DNA from: Mallotus nudiflorus
Taxonomy: Eukaryota; Streptophyta; Magnoliopsida; Malpighiales; Euphorbiaceae
Direction: 5' to 3'
Assembly: GCA_947683625.1 (NCBI GenBank)
Contig: CANTUR010000111.1
Location: forward strand, 992,001-1,056,000
DNA: 64,000 nucleotides
The position numbers and the translations under genes were made by a program. The notes below the pieces were generated by a model. That model worked only from the letters and a program-made list of their open reading frames with translations. It made no database searches and was not told the DNA's origin. Shown here one piece after another: positions 1 to 11,380 of the stretch. How positions within the stretch are numbered: position 1 is the stretch's first letter; the number at the start of each line of letters is the position of its first letter.

Positions 1-3000
1 GCTCCGTCACCAATCTAAAGGCCATCTAGAACCCCATCACAAGCTTCTGTAGAGGAACTATACAGCCAATGGGAGTTGTAGAGTTAAACCTAGAATTTAG
101 AAATCAAGATGACAAAGAAACAAAAGTTATCCGAGTTGTATTCAACGTAGTGGATCTACCACTGGTGTACAATGGGATTATAGGACGGTCGACTCTATGA
201 AGCAGATGTAGTCAGTAGTATCTGACACTTAACTATGGAAATTCCAATGAAAAGCAAAACCCTTACCATCAGGGGAGATCAGCATATGGCTAGATAATAT
301 TACCAGATGGCTATGAAGCCTCAAGCAGAGGCCTTCCCTCTAGAGGCATGGGAAATAGAGAAGTAAGGTGCTAGTCCATAACCAATTGAAGACACAAAAA
401 CCTTACAAATTATGGATAGCAAAACAGTGAAGATTGGCAATGAACTAGATAGGAGCATCAAATAAGGAATAAGACAAGTCCTCACTAGACACTCAGAAGA
501 TTTTGCTTCACAAGCATCCAAAATCATCGGTGTGGATCCGTAAGTTGCTTGTCACTATTTAAACATTAGATCGGAACCCAAGCCAGTGGCCTAGAAAAAA
601 AGAACCTTTACCTATGAAAGACAGAGAATAATTAACGAGGAAATAATGAAGTTGTTAGAGGCCAGATTCATCAAGGAATTTACTCACCTAGAATGGGTAG
701 CCAACGTAGTACTTGTCAAAAAAGCAAATGGAAAATACAGGATGTGCATGGACTACACTGACCTCAATTGAGCATGTCCCAAAGGCAGCTACCCATTGCC
801 CACTATCGACCAGCTCGTTGACTCTACTGCTGGCCACAGATTATACAGTTTCATTGATGCGGTATAAGGATACCACCAAATACCAATAAAGGATGAATAT
901 CAGAAAAAGACGTCCTTCATCACCCAGGAAGGCCTGTATTACTACAAGGTGATGCACTTCGGACTGAAGAATGCCAGAGCAAACATACTAAAAAATGATG
1001 AACCAGGACCTCCGGGAACAGATTGGCACAAGCGTAGAAGTATATGTAAACGACATCATCATTAAGAGCAAGCATTCAAAACAACATCCAGCAGATATAG
1101 ACTAGGTTCTCTGGTTATTGAGCAAATCTAGGATCAAGCTAAATCCAGAAAAATGCATCTTCAGAGTCAGAGTAGGAAAATTCTTAAGATTCATGATATC
1201 CCACAGGGGCATTGAGGCCAATCCGAAGAAAATGAAAGTCATACTCAACATGGAAGCCCCAAACAATATACACAAAGTACAAACGTTAAACGGTAGAATC
1301 ACAACATTAGGGCATTACATTTCATGCTCAGCCAGACGGTGTCTACCATTATTCTGAGCTCTCAAAAATTCCAAAAAGTTTATGTGGTCCGCAGATTGCT
1401 AAGTAGCTTTTGAAGACATCAAGAAGTTTTTATCCTCACCACCCCTACTTAGCCAGCCCATCCAAGATGAAACACTATACTTATATCTCTCTGTAGGCGA
1501 AGAATGCATCGCCTCTGTATTGGTCAGAGAAGAAGGAAGCCAGTAAAGCCAGGTATATTACATCAGTAAAATGCTTCGAGGATCCGAAGTCCAGTATCCC
1601 ATATTGGACAAGCTGGTTATGGTTATGGTCCATGTGTCTTGAAAGCTCTGACATTACTTCCATGCCTACCCTATCATCGTCCGATCCCGTTTCCCTTTGC
1701 AAAAAATCTTACAAAGATTGGAGACCTCGGGCAGGCTAGTTTAGTGGTCGGTGTTACTTGGTGAATTCGACATTGATTATGAACCCCACCAACAAATGAA
1801 AGCCCAAGCATTAGCAGATTTAGTACAAGAAATGGCTTCAGAAGACCTCACTTTGACTAGAGCACCAGAATGGAAACTCTATGTTGATGGAGCATCCTCT
1901 GCTTAAAGATTCGATGCCAGAATAATCCTTAGGGAACCACATAAGGTTCACATCAGGTATGCAGTCTGAATAGAGTACAATGCAATAAAAAATACTGTCG
2001 AATATGAAGCACTCATCACAAGCTTGAAATTAGATACTGAAGTCAGAGCCGAACACCTCATTATACATTCAGACTCCCAGCTGGTAGTAAAATAGGTTAA
2101 CAGTATATTCTAGGTCAAGGACAGCAGCATTGTCAAGCAAGTAGGCAAAGTCAGGCAACTCTTGAAATAGATTGAATAAGAAGGGGGCCAGTAGGAGATC
2201 ATTTAGATACCCAGGCAGGAGAACTCTGAGGCCGACCTCCTGGCTAAGTCAGCAGCTGAGAAATTCAAGCATTTTAGGATATGGATTTAACCAAGGCATT
2301 GACTAATCCCAGCATAGACAATCATGAAGTTTTGGAGATACAAGAAGTCTCGGAATGGATGCGTCTGATTATCCAATACTTGGAAAACGAAACCCTCCCC
2401 AAAGACAAACTGAAAGCTTGGAAGCTTAAGATGAAAGTAGCCTACTATTCTATCCACCAAGGGGAGCTCTATAGAAAATTTCTTTCACACCAATGGTCTA
2501 AGTGCGTCTCCCCAGAGGAAGGGAATTACATACTTCGGGAAATCCATGAGGGAATTTATGGAGCGTATGAATCCCACTATGCACTAACTCAGAAGCACTA
2601 CTCCAAGGATATTATTGGCCTACCATGTCTAACAATGCCTAGAAGCTAACTCAAGCATGCCATAAGTGCCAGCACTTCACTCGACTGAATCACAGGCCTT
2701 CCTACCCCCTGCATCCAATCGGCAGCCCATGGCCCTTCGCCATATGGGGGATGGACATCCTGGGTCCTTTCCCACCTTCCACTTTATAAAAAAAGTTCAT
2801 GATTGTGGCTATAGACCACTTCATTAAGTCGGTAGAAGTAGAAGCAGTCCTAACCATCACAGAAGCTTGGATACAATATTTCTTCTGGAAAGAGATCATT
2901 TGCAAGTTCGGCATCCCTCACACTTTAATTACAAACAATGGAAAATAGTTTGATAATAAAAAGTTTAAAGATTTTTGCTCAGACCTAGGAATAAAGCTTC

Positions 3001-3590
3001 ACTTCACCTCGGTAGCCCACCTGTAAACAAATGGGCAAACAGAAGTCACCAATCAAATTATCATGCAAGGATTAAAGAAAAGACTTGATGAGGAAAAGGG
3101 AAATTAGGCCAAAGAAATCCATAATGTAATCTGGGCATATAGAACCACTCCAAGATCATCCACCAAGGAGACACCATTCAGACTGACCTGTGGTATAGAC
3201 GCAGTAATACTAGTAGAGATTGGTTCACCAAGTTACAGAGTCAGTCACAGTCTTGATCACACCATCAACAACATTGATGCCTGGATATGTCTGGACCTAT
3301 TAGAGGAAAGGTGAGAGCGAGCAGCAGCTACAGTTGAAGCACATCGACAAAAGGTGGAACAGTATCATTATTGACGGAATCACCCAAGACAGTTCAAATT
3401 AGGAGACTGGGTACTTAGAAGGGTAGATATTGGTAAAGGCAACTCAAGAATAGGCAAGCTAGGTCCAAATTAGGAAGGCCTATACGAAATCTTAGGACAC
3501 ACAAGCAAGGGAGCATACAAACTAAAAGACACAGGAGGTAGAAAACTACCACGATTTTGGAACTCAGATTCCCTCATAAAATACTATCAA
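1..3590 (+). pseudogene. pol: pol remnant of Tat-like element (PR-RT-RH-aRH-INT)
   Basis: Translation in shifting frames gives a protease C-terminal stretch (about 100-230) and reverse transcriptase at about 640-1110. The RT contains a DYTDLN block, a YPLPTID block and a YVND box near 1041-1053, where YVDD is usual. An RNase H follows, then a second RNase H at about 1860-2270 that opens with WKLYVDGASS. Integrase runs from about 2480 to 3590, with IWGMDILGPFP near 2738 holding the first catalytic Asp. The second catalytic site reads TNNG instead of the usual (S/T)DNG, so that Asp is lost. Many in-frame stops are present. The open stretch at 2281-2649 is the RNase H-integrase linker, not a gene. 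Confidence 0.85.
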
Positions 3591-3697
3591 TAGATTGTAC
3601 TAAGATCATTATTCAATAAAATATCTCTTCATTAAAAATAATGTCTTTACAATCGTTCAATTACAAAAACAAAAAAAAAAGGGGAGGAACAAATTTA

Positions 3698-4625
3698 CTA
3701 TACTACTTGTAAATTCGAACCACCAAGCTCGGAGATAAAGGGGAAAACCACATCAGCAGCATCTAAAGGCCTAACAGGCTCAGTAGCAGTAGGAGACTCC
3801 ATATTGTTCCTCACATGAGAAGTACTGGCCTTTTGATGAGCATCCTCTTCAGCGGCAATCTTTGCAAGGTCTGCTGGCGTTATTTGATCCAGCACCTCCA
3901 AGTCCAACTTCGAGTTTTGAGAGAGCAGGACCCTCCTACACTCAGCTTTGTAGGCCTTAAGAAATCCCCCACCATGTTCTGGTATGACCTTTTATTGCTC
4001 TCTCGGGATTTCTTGACCTCATACAGCCTTTTCTCTAGCTCTACAATCTAAAGATCTTGCTCTTCAATCCTCCTTGTCAGTTGTCCTTGATTGTGTTCCA
4101 GATTGGCAATTTTCTTCTAGCCCACCTCAGCCTCAGACTTTGCCTCCATGCTATCTAACTTTTTGTTAAAGTCGATTGCTATTGTTCCCACCTCTGTCTC
4201 CTTCAGGCTATACTGGCTTTTCAGATAAAAAAATCGGTCCTTCTCTAGTAGTAAATTCTGAGTCATCTATTAGCAAGAAAAGTTTTTGTTAACAACAAAC
4301 ACCCATATTAATAAAAGCACCAATAACAGAAATAACATCCACTTACTTCCAAAGATTGGCCAATTATCGAATTGAGCAACCCTTCCAGGCCCTCATTAGA
4401 CTAGCGCTGCATATTCATTAGCAGCCTTAGCGACTCGGCGTATTGATCCCTTACTTGGCTGTTCGAGATACTCGGAGGCTTCATCCTATTAAGTATCCAG
4501 CCCCTCATATCCGAGCACCCAAACAGCCTTAGGTTTTGGATATATATCTCTTCGTCTAGCCCCTCTGTATTCGAATCTTGCTCGATCAACCACCTTTTTC
4601 TTCGGCCCACCCTTTCAGCCCTGGA
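3698..4625 (-). pseudogene. antisense additional ORF (aORF) of the Tat-like element, with probable intron
   Basis: Reads opposite to pol, between integrase and the 3' LTR. The N-terminal part (ATG near 4610) continues past one stop at 4401-4403. A consensus donor, GGAA followed by GTAAGT, lies at 4346, and an acceptor ending CAG lies at 4258, giving an 89-bp intron. Joining across it keeps phase and leads into a charged Glu/Lys-rich stretch (LEKDRFF, KKLDSMEAKSEAEV, IEEQD, LEKRLYEVKK) that looks like a coiled coil. Such antisense aORFs are described for Tat elements and their function is unknown. A few stops show it is decayed. Confidence 0.6.
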
Positions 4626-4658
4626 TGATTTAACTACCGCCTTCCCTTTTGTTGCTTC

Positions 4659-4920
4659 TATAGTATTAAGGTTCTGAGCATGTAAGCCTCATGTCCTTGC
4701 ACCCAGCATCTAAGCTTCAAGCATCTAAGTCCAGTGACTGAAGCTAGCACCCTTAGGTCACTTTATAGTACTGAGGTTCTGAGCATGTAAGCCTTGTGTC
4801 CTTGCATTGAGCATGTAAGCCTCGAGCATCTAAGTCCAGTGACTAAACCTAGCACCCTCAGGTTACTTTTATAGTATTGAGGTTTCGAGCTCGTAAGCCT
4901 CGTATCCTTGCACTGAGCAT
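4659..4920. repeat. 105-bp tandem repeat, about 2.5 copies
   Basis: Units start at 4659, 4764 and 4870, each opening TATAGTA(T/C)T(A/G)AGG and carrying GCATGTAAGCC, GTCCTTGCA and GTCCAGTGACT blocks. The third unit stops about half way. It lies between the antisense ORF and the 3' LTR; tandem repeats in this position are common in Tat elements. Confidence 0.85.
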
Positions 4921-5213
4921 AAAAAATCCAGTGACGACTGGTTCTGTAACATTGATTTTACATGGACAGGTTAATTTATTGCTTTCGATCTGACAGATTT
5001 AGTGGGCACTAAAGGTCCATAGATTACACCTTAGCAACAAGATGGTTCCAAAACTCGGTATTGAGCTCTACTTTCTTACTATGACTAAGGCTGACCACCT
5101 CAGCTCACCTTTTTATGTCACTGTGCAGTACTACCTCTATATGAAAGCATAAGTGCTCCATTATACTCAGACACGACAAGCATAAATATCCGAATATACT
5201 CGGGGGGGACTTT

Positions 5214-5571
5214 TGATATCGCCTATATATATTCCTATTTAATTAAAGGGTCTTTGTTTCCTAAACAGGGTTACTCAGACTAGGAAGGTAGCAGAATCCG
5301 TTCAGAGAAAGGACTCTACCCCAAAGAGGATCCCCAAACAAAGAAAAAACACTCTCCTACTAAGATTAGGATTCTTATCTCATAAGGAATCCTACTCCTT
5401 TTAGGTTTAAGTATCACTATAAATAGGACCTCATATCTCATTCAAGGGCATCTCATTCTCATATATTCTAATAGTTCATTATTCTCTTTGCTTCTGTTCT
5501 CTGACTTAGGCATCATAATGTTTGTGGGGACTCTTCTCACCTCTCACCTTGCCTTTTATTTGTTGATTGCA
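5214..5571 (+). mobile_element. 3' LTR of the Tat-like element
   Basis: A purine tract with seven G's (5202-5208) comes just before TGATATC at 5214. The stretch ends ...GATTGCA at 5571, so it has TG...CA ends and a length of 358 bp. A good TATA box and a downstream GACTTAGGCATC leader fit short Tat LTRs. The paired 5' LTR is outside the window, so the boundaries are inferred from terminal dinucleotides and the purine tract only. Confidence 0.6.
5418..5426 (+). promoter_or_regulatory. TATA box in Tat-like 3' LTR
   Basis: TATAAATAG sits about 205 bp into the 358-bp LTR, leaving room for a start site near 5450 and a short R-U5. Position and sequence fit an LTR promoter; activity is not shown. 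Confidence 0.55.
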
Positions 5572-6055
5572 GGGTCCCAAGCTCAAGAGTTCTAGAAACA
5601 AGTTATCATTCTTGAAGATCATCACTTTAAGCATAGTTTAGTAAAACAAAAAATTCTCTTGGCGTAGAAAGAAACTCAATTCTTTTTGCATAAAAAGATA
5701 TTAGAAACTAATGAGCATTTCAAAGTTATCTCTTAGAAAAGAAAATTTGTTACCTCACTACATTTGGAAGAAGAGAAATCAAATTAGCACCTTCGTGTCC
5801 TTTGCGTAGCAACTCCAAGAGATGGCGGTGGCTGCAACTACTTCAGGCAATTTGTTTATAGAATTAAATCAAATCCAAAAACTCCTGATAATAAATCAAC
5901 AAGAATCAAATCAACTTCAAATCATGATATAAAAGAAAAATTTAAAAAGCATACTTAAAGCAAAGAAAAATAAAACCAAAAATCTGATGACAGTTATTTT
6001 TAAAGAGTGAAAACAAGAAGAAGAAGAAGGTGGTGCTGCTGGGAATGAAGGTGAT
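5572..6055. other. Unclassified AT-rich sequence between elements
   Basis: No coding signal. It ends in a GAAGAAG-rich stretch and GGTGGTGCTGCTGGGAATGA. The sequence resumes after the solo LTR at 9379, so this was one continuous target before the LTR inserted. Confidence 0.5.
6051..6055. repeat. Target site duplication GTGAT (left)
   Basis: GTGAT directly before the solo LTR; an identical copy follows at 9374-9378. Confidence 0.85.
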
Positions 6056-6319
6056 TGTAATATCCTGAGTTTTTAAATAGTTTTATACTGCATCGGGATA
6101 TGCAGTGTTAATAATTTTTGCATATATTTATGATATTTTATGAGTTTGTTATTTAATTAAAATTGATTTTTAATTATTTTATGTTATTTTAAGTATTTTA
6201 TGTAAAATTTTCCCTGGAATTATATTTTCGGAGAAAATGACACGTAATTAATATTGATTATTTTAAATAAGTTTACGAATTTGCATGAATCCATGCATGA
6301 TTTTAATTTTCATATTAAA

Positions 6320-6323
<4 letters not shown>

Positions 6324-6370
<47 letters not shown>
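6324..6370. repeat. (AT)n microsatellite
   Basis: Uninterrupted AT dinucleotides inside the solo LTR. Confidence 0.95.
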
Positions 6371-6373
<3 letters not shown>

Positions 6374-6546
6374 TCTTATGTTTAATTATTTTAGGGTTTT
6401 AGTACTTATTTTAATTATTTAAGTGTATATTATATAGTTGCTATCTAATTACTATGTGTATATATATATATATTGTTCAATTTAAATATGTGGTGTGTGA
6501 TTTTCCTTAGTATTATATTAATATATTTTAATATAAATTATTAAAG

Positions 6547-6552
<6 letters not shown>

Positions 6553-6631
<79 letters not shown>
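6553..6631. repeat. (AT)n microsatellite
   Basis: Second and longer AT run in the same solo LTR, about 79 bp. Confidence 0.95.
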
Positions 6632-6634
<3 letters not shown>

Positions 6635-9373
6635 TGTAAATTTACAATTCATACCCTCCTCCTCCTTCTTCTTCCTCCTGACGCCACCTCTCCCCCATCC
6701 CGCTATAACTCTAGCCGACTACCGTCGATGTGCCTCCCGAACATCCACCCTCTTCCTCCAGCCGTTCCGCTGCCTGTAGACGTCTACTCCAGCACCGATG
6801 AACTGAATTTTTGCTGTTTTGGCTGAAAGTCTCCTCTTCCTCCACACCTCACGATTTCGGCCACCAAATCCCCTCATTCTGGTGCCGTTGAACTCCTTTG
6901 AGGCCATAGAAGATGATTCTAAGCTTCCTTTAAGCTTAAAACTCGATTTGGTAAGGTTTTTGTCAATTTTTCAATTTCGGCCATATTGGATTTTTGAATT
7001 TTTTTTGAGTTTTTCCTTCTGATTCATGAAAAATTCCTTAACAAAAGTTTCTTCCCTTAGCTTAATCTTCATGTACGAATTTTTGTAGAATTTTTGGAAT
7101 TTATTTTGATTTTTGGGTATTTTTGAATATTTTATTATTATTTTCTAATTTTTGAAAATTAATTAATTAAATTATGAAATTATATTTTATGATAAATATA
7201 GGTATTGAAATGAATTATAGAAATTTATTTGGAATTTTTGTGAATTTTTATGTATTTATTTTGAATTTATTTAGTTTATGTAATTTTGGAAAATAGGGTT
7301 AATTATGTTTTTAATTGAAATTAATTGGTTAATTAAGTATATTTATTGAAATTATTGAAATATATGTTGAGAAAATTAATTTTGTGCAATTATATTATTT
7401 TTGGTGAATTTTTGGATTAATTTTAGTATATTTATATATATAGGGGTATTTTGGTAATTTTACCCTAAATTGGCTAAAAATGTAATTAAATTGGTTTTAA
7501 TAGTTATTTCGGGTATAAAAATGATTTCTACAAATTATTTAGTATTTTTAACTAATTAAAACTATTTTTCGTAAATTGTTTTCAATTATATATATAATAT
7601 ACGATTTTTCTAATAAAATGAGTTTTTATCGGTTTTTACTGTGTTTTAGGGTTAATTACGTAATTTCTACTTATTAAATGTATTTTTAGTATATAAGGAT
7701 ATTATTGGTATTTTGTATATTTTCTGTGAATTGTGGATCTCGGTCGGTGATTTGCAGTTTGGAGTTCGATCGAGGGATTGTGAGTATGAATTCTGTGTCT
7801 ATTTTCAAAGTGTATTTCTTTGCAAGGCCGGCTCTACTCTTTGAGTAGAGAGATGTCCATTTTACAGGGGAGGTTATGCCGGATTTTAGGTAGAATTCTC
7901 GTAAAACGTGATATCCGGTCGGATTCTGATTTAATTCTGTGTCTAGTAATCTAGATCGAGTTTTTAGGAGTCTCCATTAGATTTATTCTGATTCCTGTCA
8001 TTATTTGTTTGTTTAGTTGCGCCGAGACGGAGGCCTAGTGGACCAGGCCCATCAGACCCATCTCGAGGAGCGCAATAATTATAAGTTACTATTATATATA
8101 TATATGCTCTAAGGTGCATGATTTTAGAAATCTATGTTTTATTTTGACTAAAAATGCATAATGGTATTAATTAGTTTTTGAGTTTATTTTAGTTTACTTT
8201 TGGTTTATTTTTGGTATATTTTAAATTATATGCATGCTTTATTAAACATTTATATTTAAAATGTTTTTAAATATATATTTAGTTTATTTTACGATTATAT
8301 TGGATTTATTTGATGTATATATACTCGAAATATACCTGATTTATTTTTGGTATATTTCTAGTATATATATGGTTTATGTTGCTATTTTATTCAATTCATG
8401 CATCATTTACTTTTATGAATGTATGCTTTATATTTTAATGAAGGATATCAATAGAACGTGCTACCTAGTGGGCAACACTAGGACTGAGTACGTACCGGTA
8501 CGCTTATAGCATTTAGGCTATATTACTAACCTGTTTGAGGATATTGATTGGATTTGATTATTTGATGTGTGAGAAAGGATTTGGAAGTGTGATTGTTGGA
8601 GCTCGGTTGACCAAGTGTCTCGGGGCCAATCACACTGACAGTCAGACTGCTGGAGCTCGGTTGACTTAGTGTCTCGGGGCCAGTCTACTGTCCAAATGGA
8701 ATAAGTGAATATATTTGGAATAAGTGAGCCTGTGTGGCTAGAGTGTGATTTAACACTTTTTTGAGGTTGCGATTTTTCTAGGGTTCTATTTGATCATTCA
8801 TAAGCAGTGATTTTCAATAAAAACATATAAAATGATTTTATTGCATCTGTGTGTATTTGCTTGTATACATACATATTATATATATACTTTTGACTATGTG
8901 CATCGACATTTAGTATAGTAATTCACTCAGTGAGCTCTGACTCCCCTCCGTTGACTATTTTTCAGGAGAGTCATCTTCATCAGACCTCAGTAGTAGGCCT
9001 GTACGCCAGATTTCTTCCGCCCCGGCTTCATTATGTAAACTGTTCACTTGAGTTTTATGTTATTAATTTAGACACTGCAGTAGTTGTAAAATTGTTAAAA
9101 AGATATTGTATTATATTTGTGTGAGTTATGTATTTTAAGAATTTGAATTGAAACTTGTATTAAAAGATTTATTTATATATGAGATGAGGATTTGATTTAA
9201 TTTCGTTTGGTGGAAATATTATTTTGATATTTATGATCTTATTCCGCTGTATTAAGTATTGTTATTATTATTATTGCATGTTTTATTTTATTTTAAGGCT
9301 TGCTACGGGTTCTGGATTCGAAAGAATTCCCGTTCCCTGGCGCCGGTCATGGCCCCTATTTTGGGTCGTGATA

Positions 9374-9378
9374 GTGAT
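9374..9378. repeat. Target site duplication GTGAT (right)
   Basis: Matches 6051-6055 exactly; marks the right end of the solo LTR. Confidence 0.85.
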
Positions 9379-9389
9379 GGCCTATGGTG

Positions 9390-9460
9390 GGTAACAAAAA
9401 TGAACGACGATGGGGTGACAAAGATGAACGATGATGGGGGTGACAGAGATGGACGGTTGT
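9390..9460. repeat. Short minisatellite, about 24-bp unit
   Basis: Three imperfect units built on GGTGACAAAGATGAACGATG. ORFs on both strands here are by-products of the repeat. Confidence 0.6.
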
Positions 9461-11380
9461 GAGATGATGGTGATGAGAAAAGAAGGCCCAAAGAGAAGAG
9501 CTTGAAAGCACAATCGAGAGTAGGCTCGACAAGTTTAGGATAGGAAGAATCAAGGGTGACATTTAAGGGGTAAGGAGGAATTGAGAGAAGGAAGAAGAGA
9601 GGTCTAGAAGGAGAGAATTGGAATGGGAATCAAAGAGAGATTGGAGTTTAAAAAAAAATTGGAGGTAAAAAAATTGGGGTTAGAAGCGGAAAAAGGAAAA
9701 AATTGGTAGGAAAAGAAAAAGGCTCTCAAAATGAAAATTGAGATTTTGTAGCCCTAACCATTTTTTGTTTGAACCAAAATACATAATTTTCGTTCAAAAC
9801 TATGTAATTTTGCACCATAACTATGTAATTTTGCACTATTCTATAAAAACATATCACCAAAAAAATAAAAAGACTATTAAAAAATAAAAAGAATATAACA
9901 AATAAAAGAGAACTGAATATTTAATTAATATTATATAATATTTATTTATTAATTAAAGCTACATTTAATGTTAATATGTATAAACAATTATATAATTTTA
10001 TAGCGAGTAAATAAAATTTACATAGCTTTAAGATGTAAAATTAAATAGTTCTGAAAATTTGAAAATTAAAATTTAGAGTTCTATTACCCATATAGTTTTA
10101 ATTTAATTTATCAAATTAGTTTTGTAATTTATTGAATATAAATTAAAAAAATTAATTCTTTAAAAATTATTATGTATTTGTAAAAAAACTAATAACTTTG
10201 AGTAATTGAAGTTTGGATTAATGATAATTTCTGTTCCGTTTCTAAACCTTAAAAGATGGAATAAGATTCTGTTTCTAAACTTTAAAAAACATAATTACAA
10301 TACCATTTCAATAATAATCTATATTCATTTAATAATTAACAACAAACTAAAAAAATAAAATATTAAAATAATTATAAATGCATATAAAAATTTTATTGTC
10401 TCTAATAAAAAAACAACGTAGTTTTGAAGATTACCAAGGTTGTTGAGTTAGGGATCATGAATGGCGGCGTCATCAAGGTTTGATCTGTTTGGTAATGGAA
10501 AAAGAAAGAAGAAACATAGATGAGGAGAGGAAAGAATGCGGTGGCTGAAACAAGTGAAAAAGGTTGATTGTGTGTCTAGGGTTGAAGAGGAGTTTTTAGA
10601 TATAACATATCAAAATTACATAGTTTTGAAAACTACGAAGGTGTTCATTTATTAAAAGTAATTCTTCACTATATTTAACAATTTTAATTTTATCAATTTA
10701 CACTTAAATTAACTGAGTTTATTTAGGAATTAGTTTATAAACTATAATTAAATTTTATTTATTTCATATTAATAAATTAAATTTTATTTATTTAATATTG
10801 AATTTTATGTATTTAATATTAAAATATATGATAGTTAATAATTCTATAATTTTGATTAATTAAAGTTATTTAATATTAATGTGTATAAAAAAAGTATATA
10901 ATTTTATTATGAGAAAAAAAATTTACGTAGTTTTAACAAAATTTTATTATCTCTAATAAAAAAAATTAATATCTTAAATTTTGAAGTTTTGACTACGTAT
11001 TTTTTACATAAAACTATTTAGTTTAACAATATATATGTATTTTTATTATAAACTATTCTGTTTTATTATAAACTTATTTTATAATTTAAATTATATATTA
11101 TTTAATAAAATATATAAATCACTTAACAATATATATTTGTATTTTATTATTTATTATTTTTTAAATTTTTTTGCAAAATATTAAATAACTAGTATTGTAA
11201 AGGGATTGCATTTTCATTTTTAAAATTTAGAAACAGAATTATTCTATCTCATAATTTCTTATGAAATTAATTTTTTATTTAAGGGAATTATATTCCTATA
11301 TAATACTTGTAATTTAGAAACAGATTATGATTCTATTTCTAAATTTTGAAATTCTTTTAAAATTATTATGGATCTATTAT
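9461..11380. other. AT-rich non-coding DNA with degenerate repeat copies
   Basis: No coding capacity seen. It contains short repeats (ACTATGTAATTTTGCAC near 9800) and diverged copies of the module that forms the array to the right, for example near 10150 and 10940. Nothing else recognised. Confidence 0.5.

Larger units (their letters stand above)
1..5571 (+). mobile_element. Ty3/gypsy retrotransposon, Tat-like lineage, 5'-truncated by window edge
   Basis: Decayed LTR retrotransposon entering from the left edge. In order it shows a protease tail, reverse transcriptase, RNase H, a second RNase H, integrase, an antisense reading frame, a short tandem repeat, a purine tract and an LTR. A second RNase H before integrase and an extra antisense ORF between pol and the 3' LTR are known traits of the Tat group (Ogre/Retand relatives). 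Stops occur throughout pol, so it is inactive. The 5' LTR and gag lie outside the window, so its target duplication cannot be checked. Confidence 0.85.
6056..9373 (+). mobile_element. Solo LTR of a Tekay-like Ty3/gypsy family
   Basis: Starts TGTAATATCCTGAG and ends GGGTCGTGATA (the usual CA end has mutated to TA), 3318 bp. GTGAT occurs on both sides (6051-6055 and 9374-9378), a perfect 5-bp target duplication, with no internal region: a solo LTR left by LTR-LTR recombination. It aligns along its length with the LTRs at 26574, 34674 and 42775, sharing the CTCTACTC stem (near 7835), the CTACCTAGTGGGCA block (8461) and the paired hairpins (8587-8686). It is visibly more diverged from those three than they are from each other. 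Small ORFs inside it, such as the one at 8930, also occur in the other LTRs and are not genes. Confidence 0.9.
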
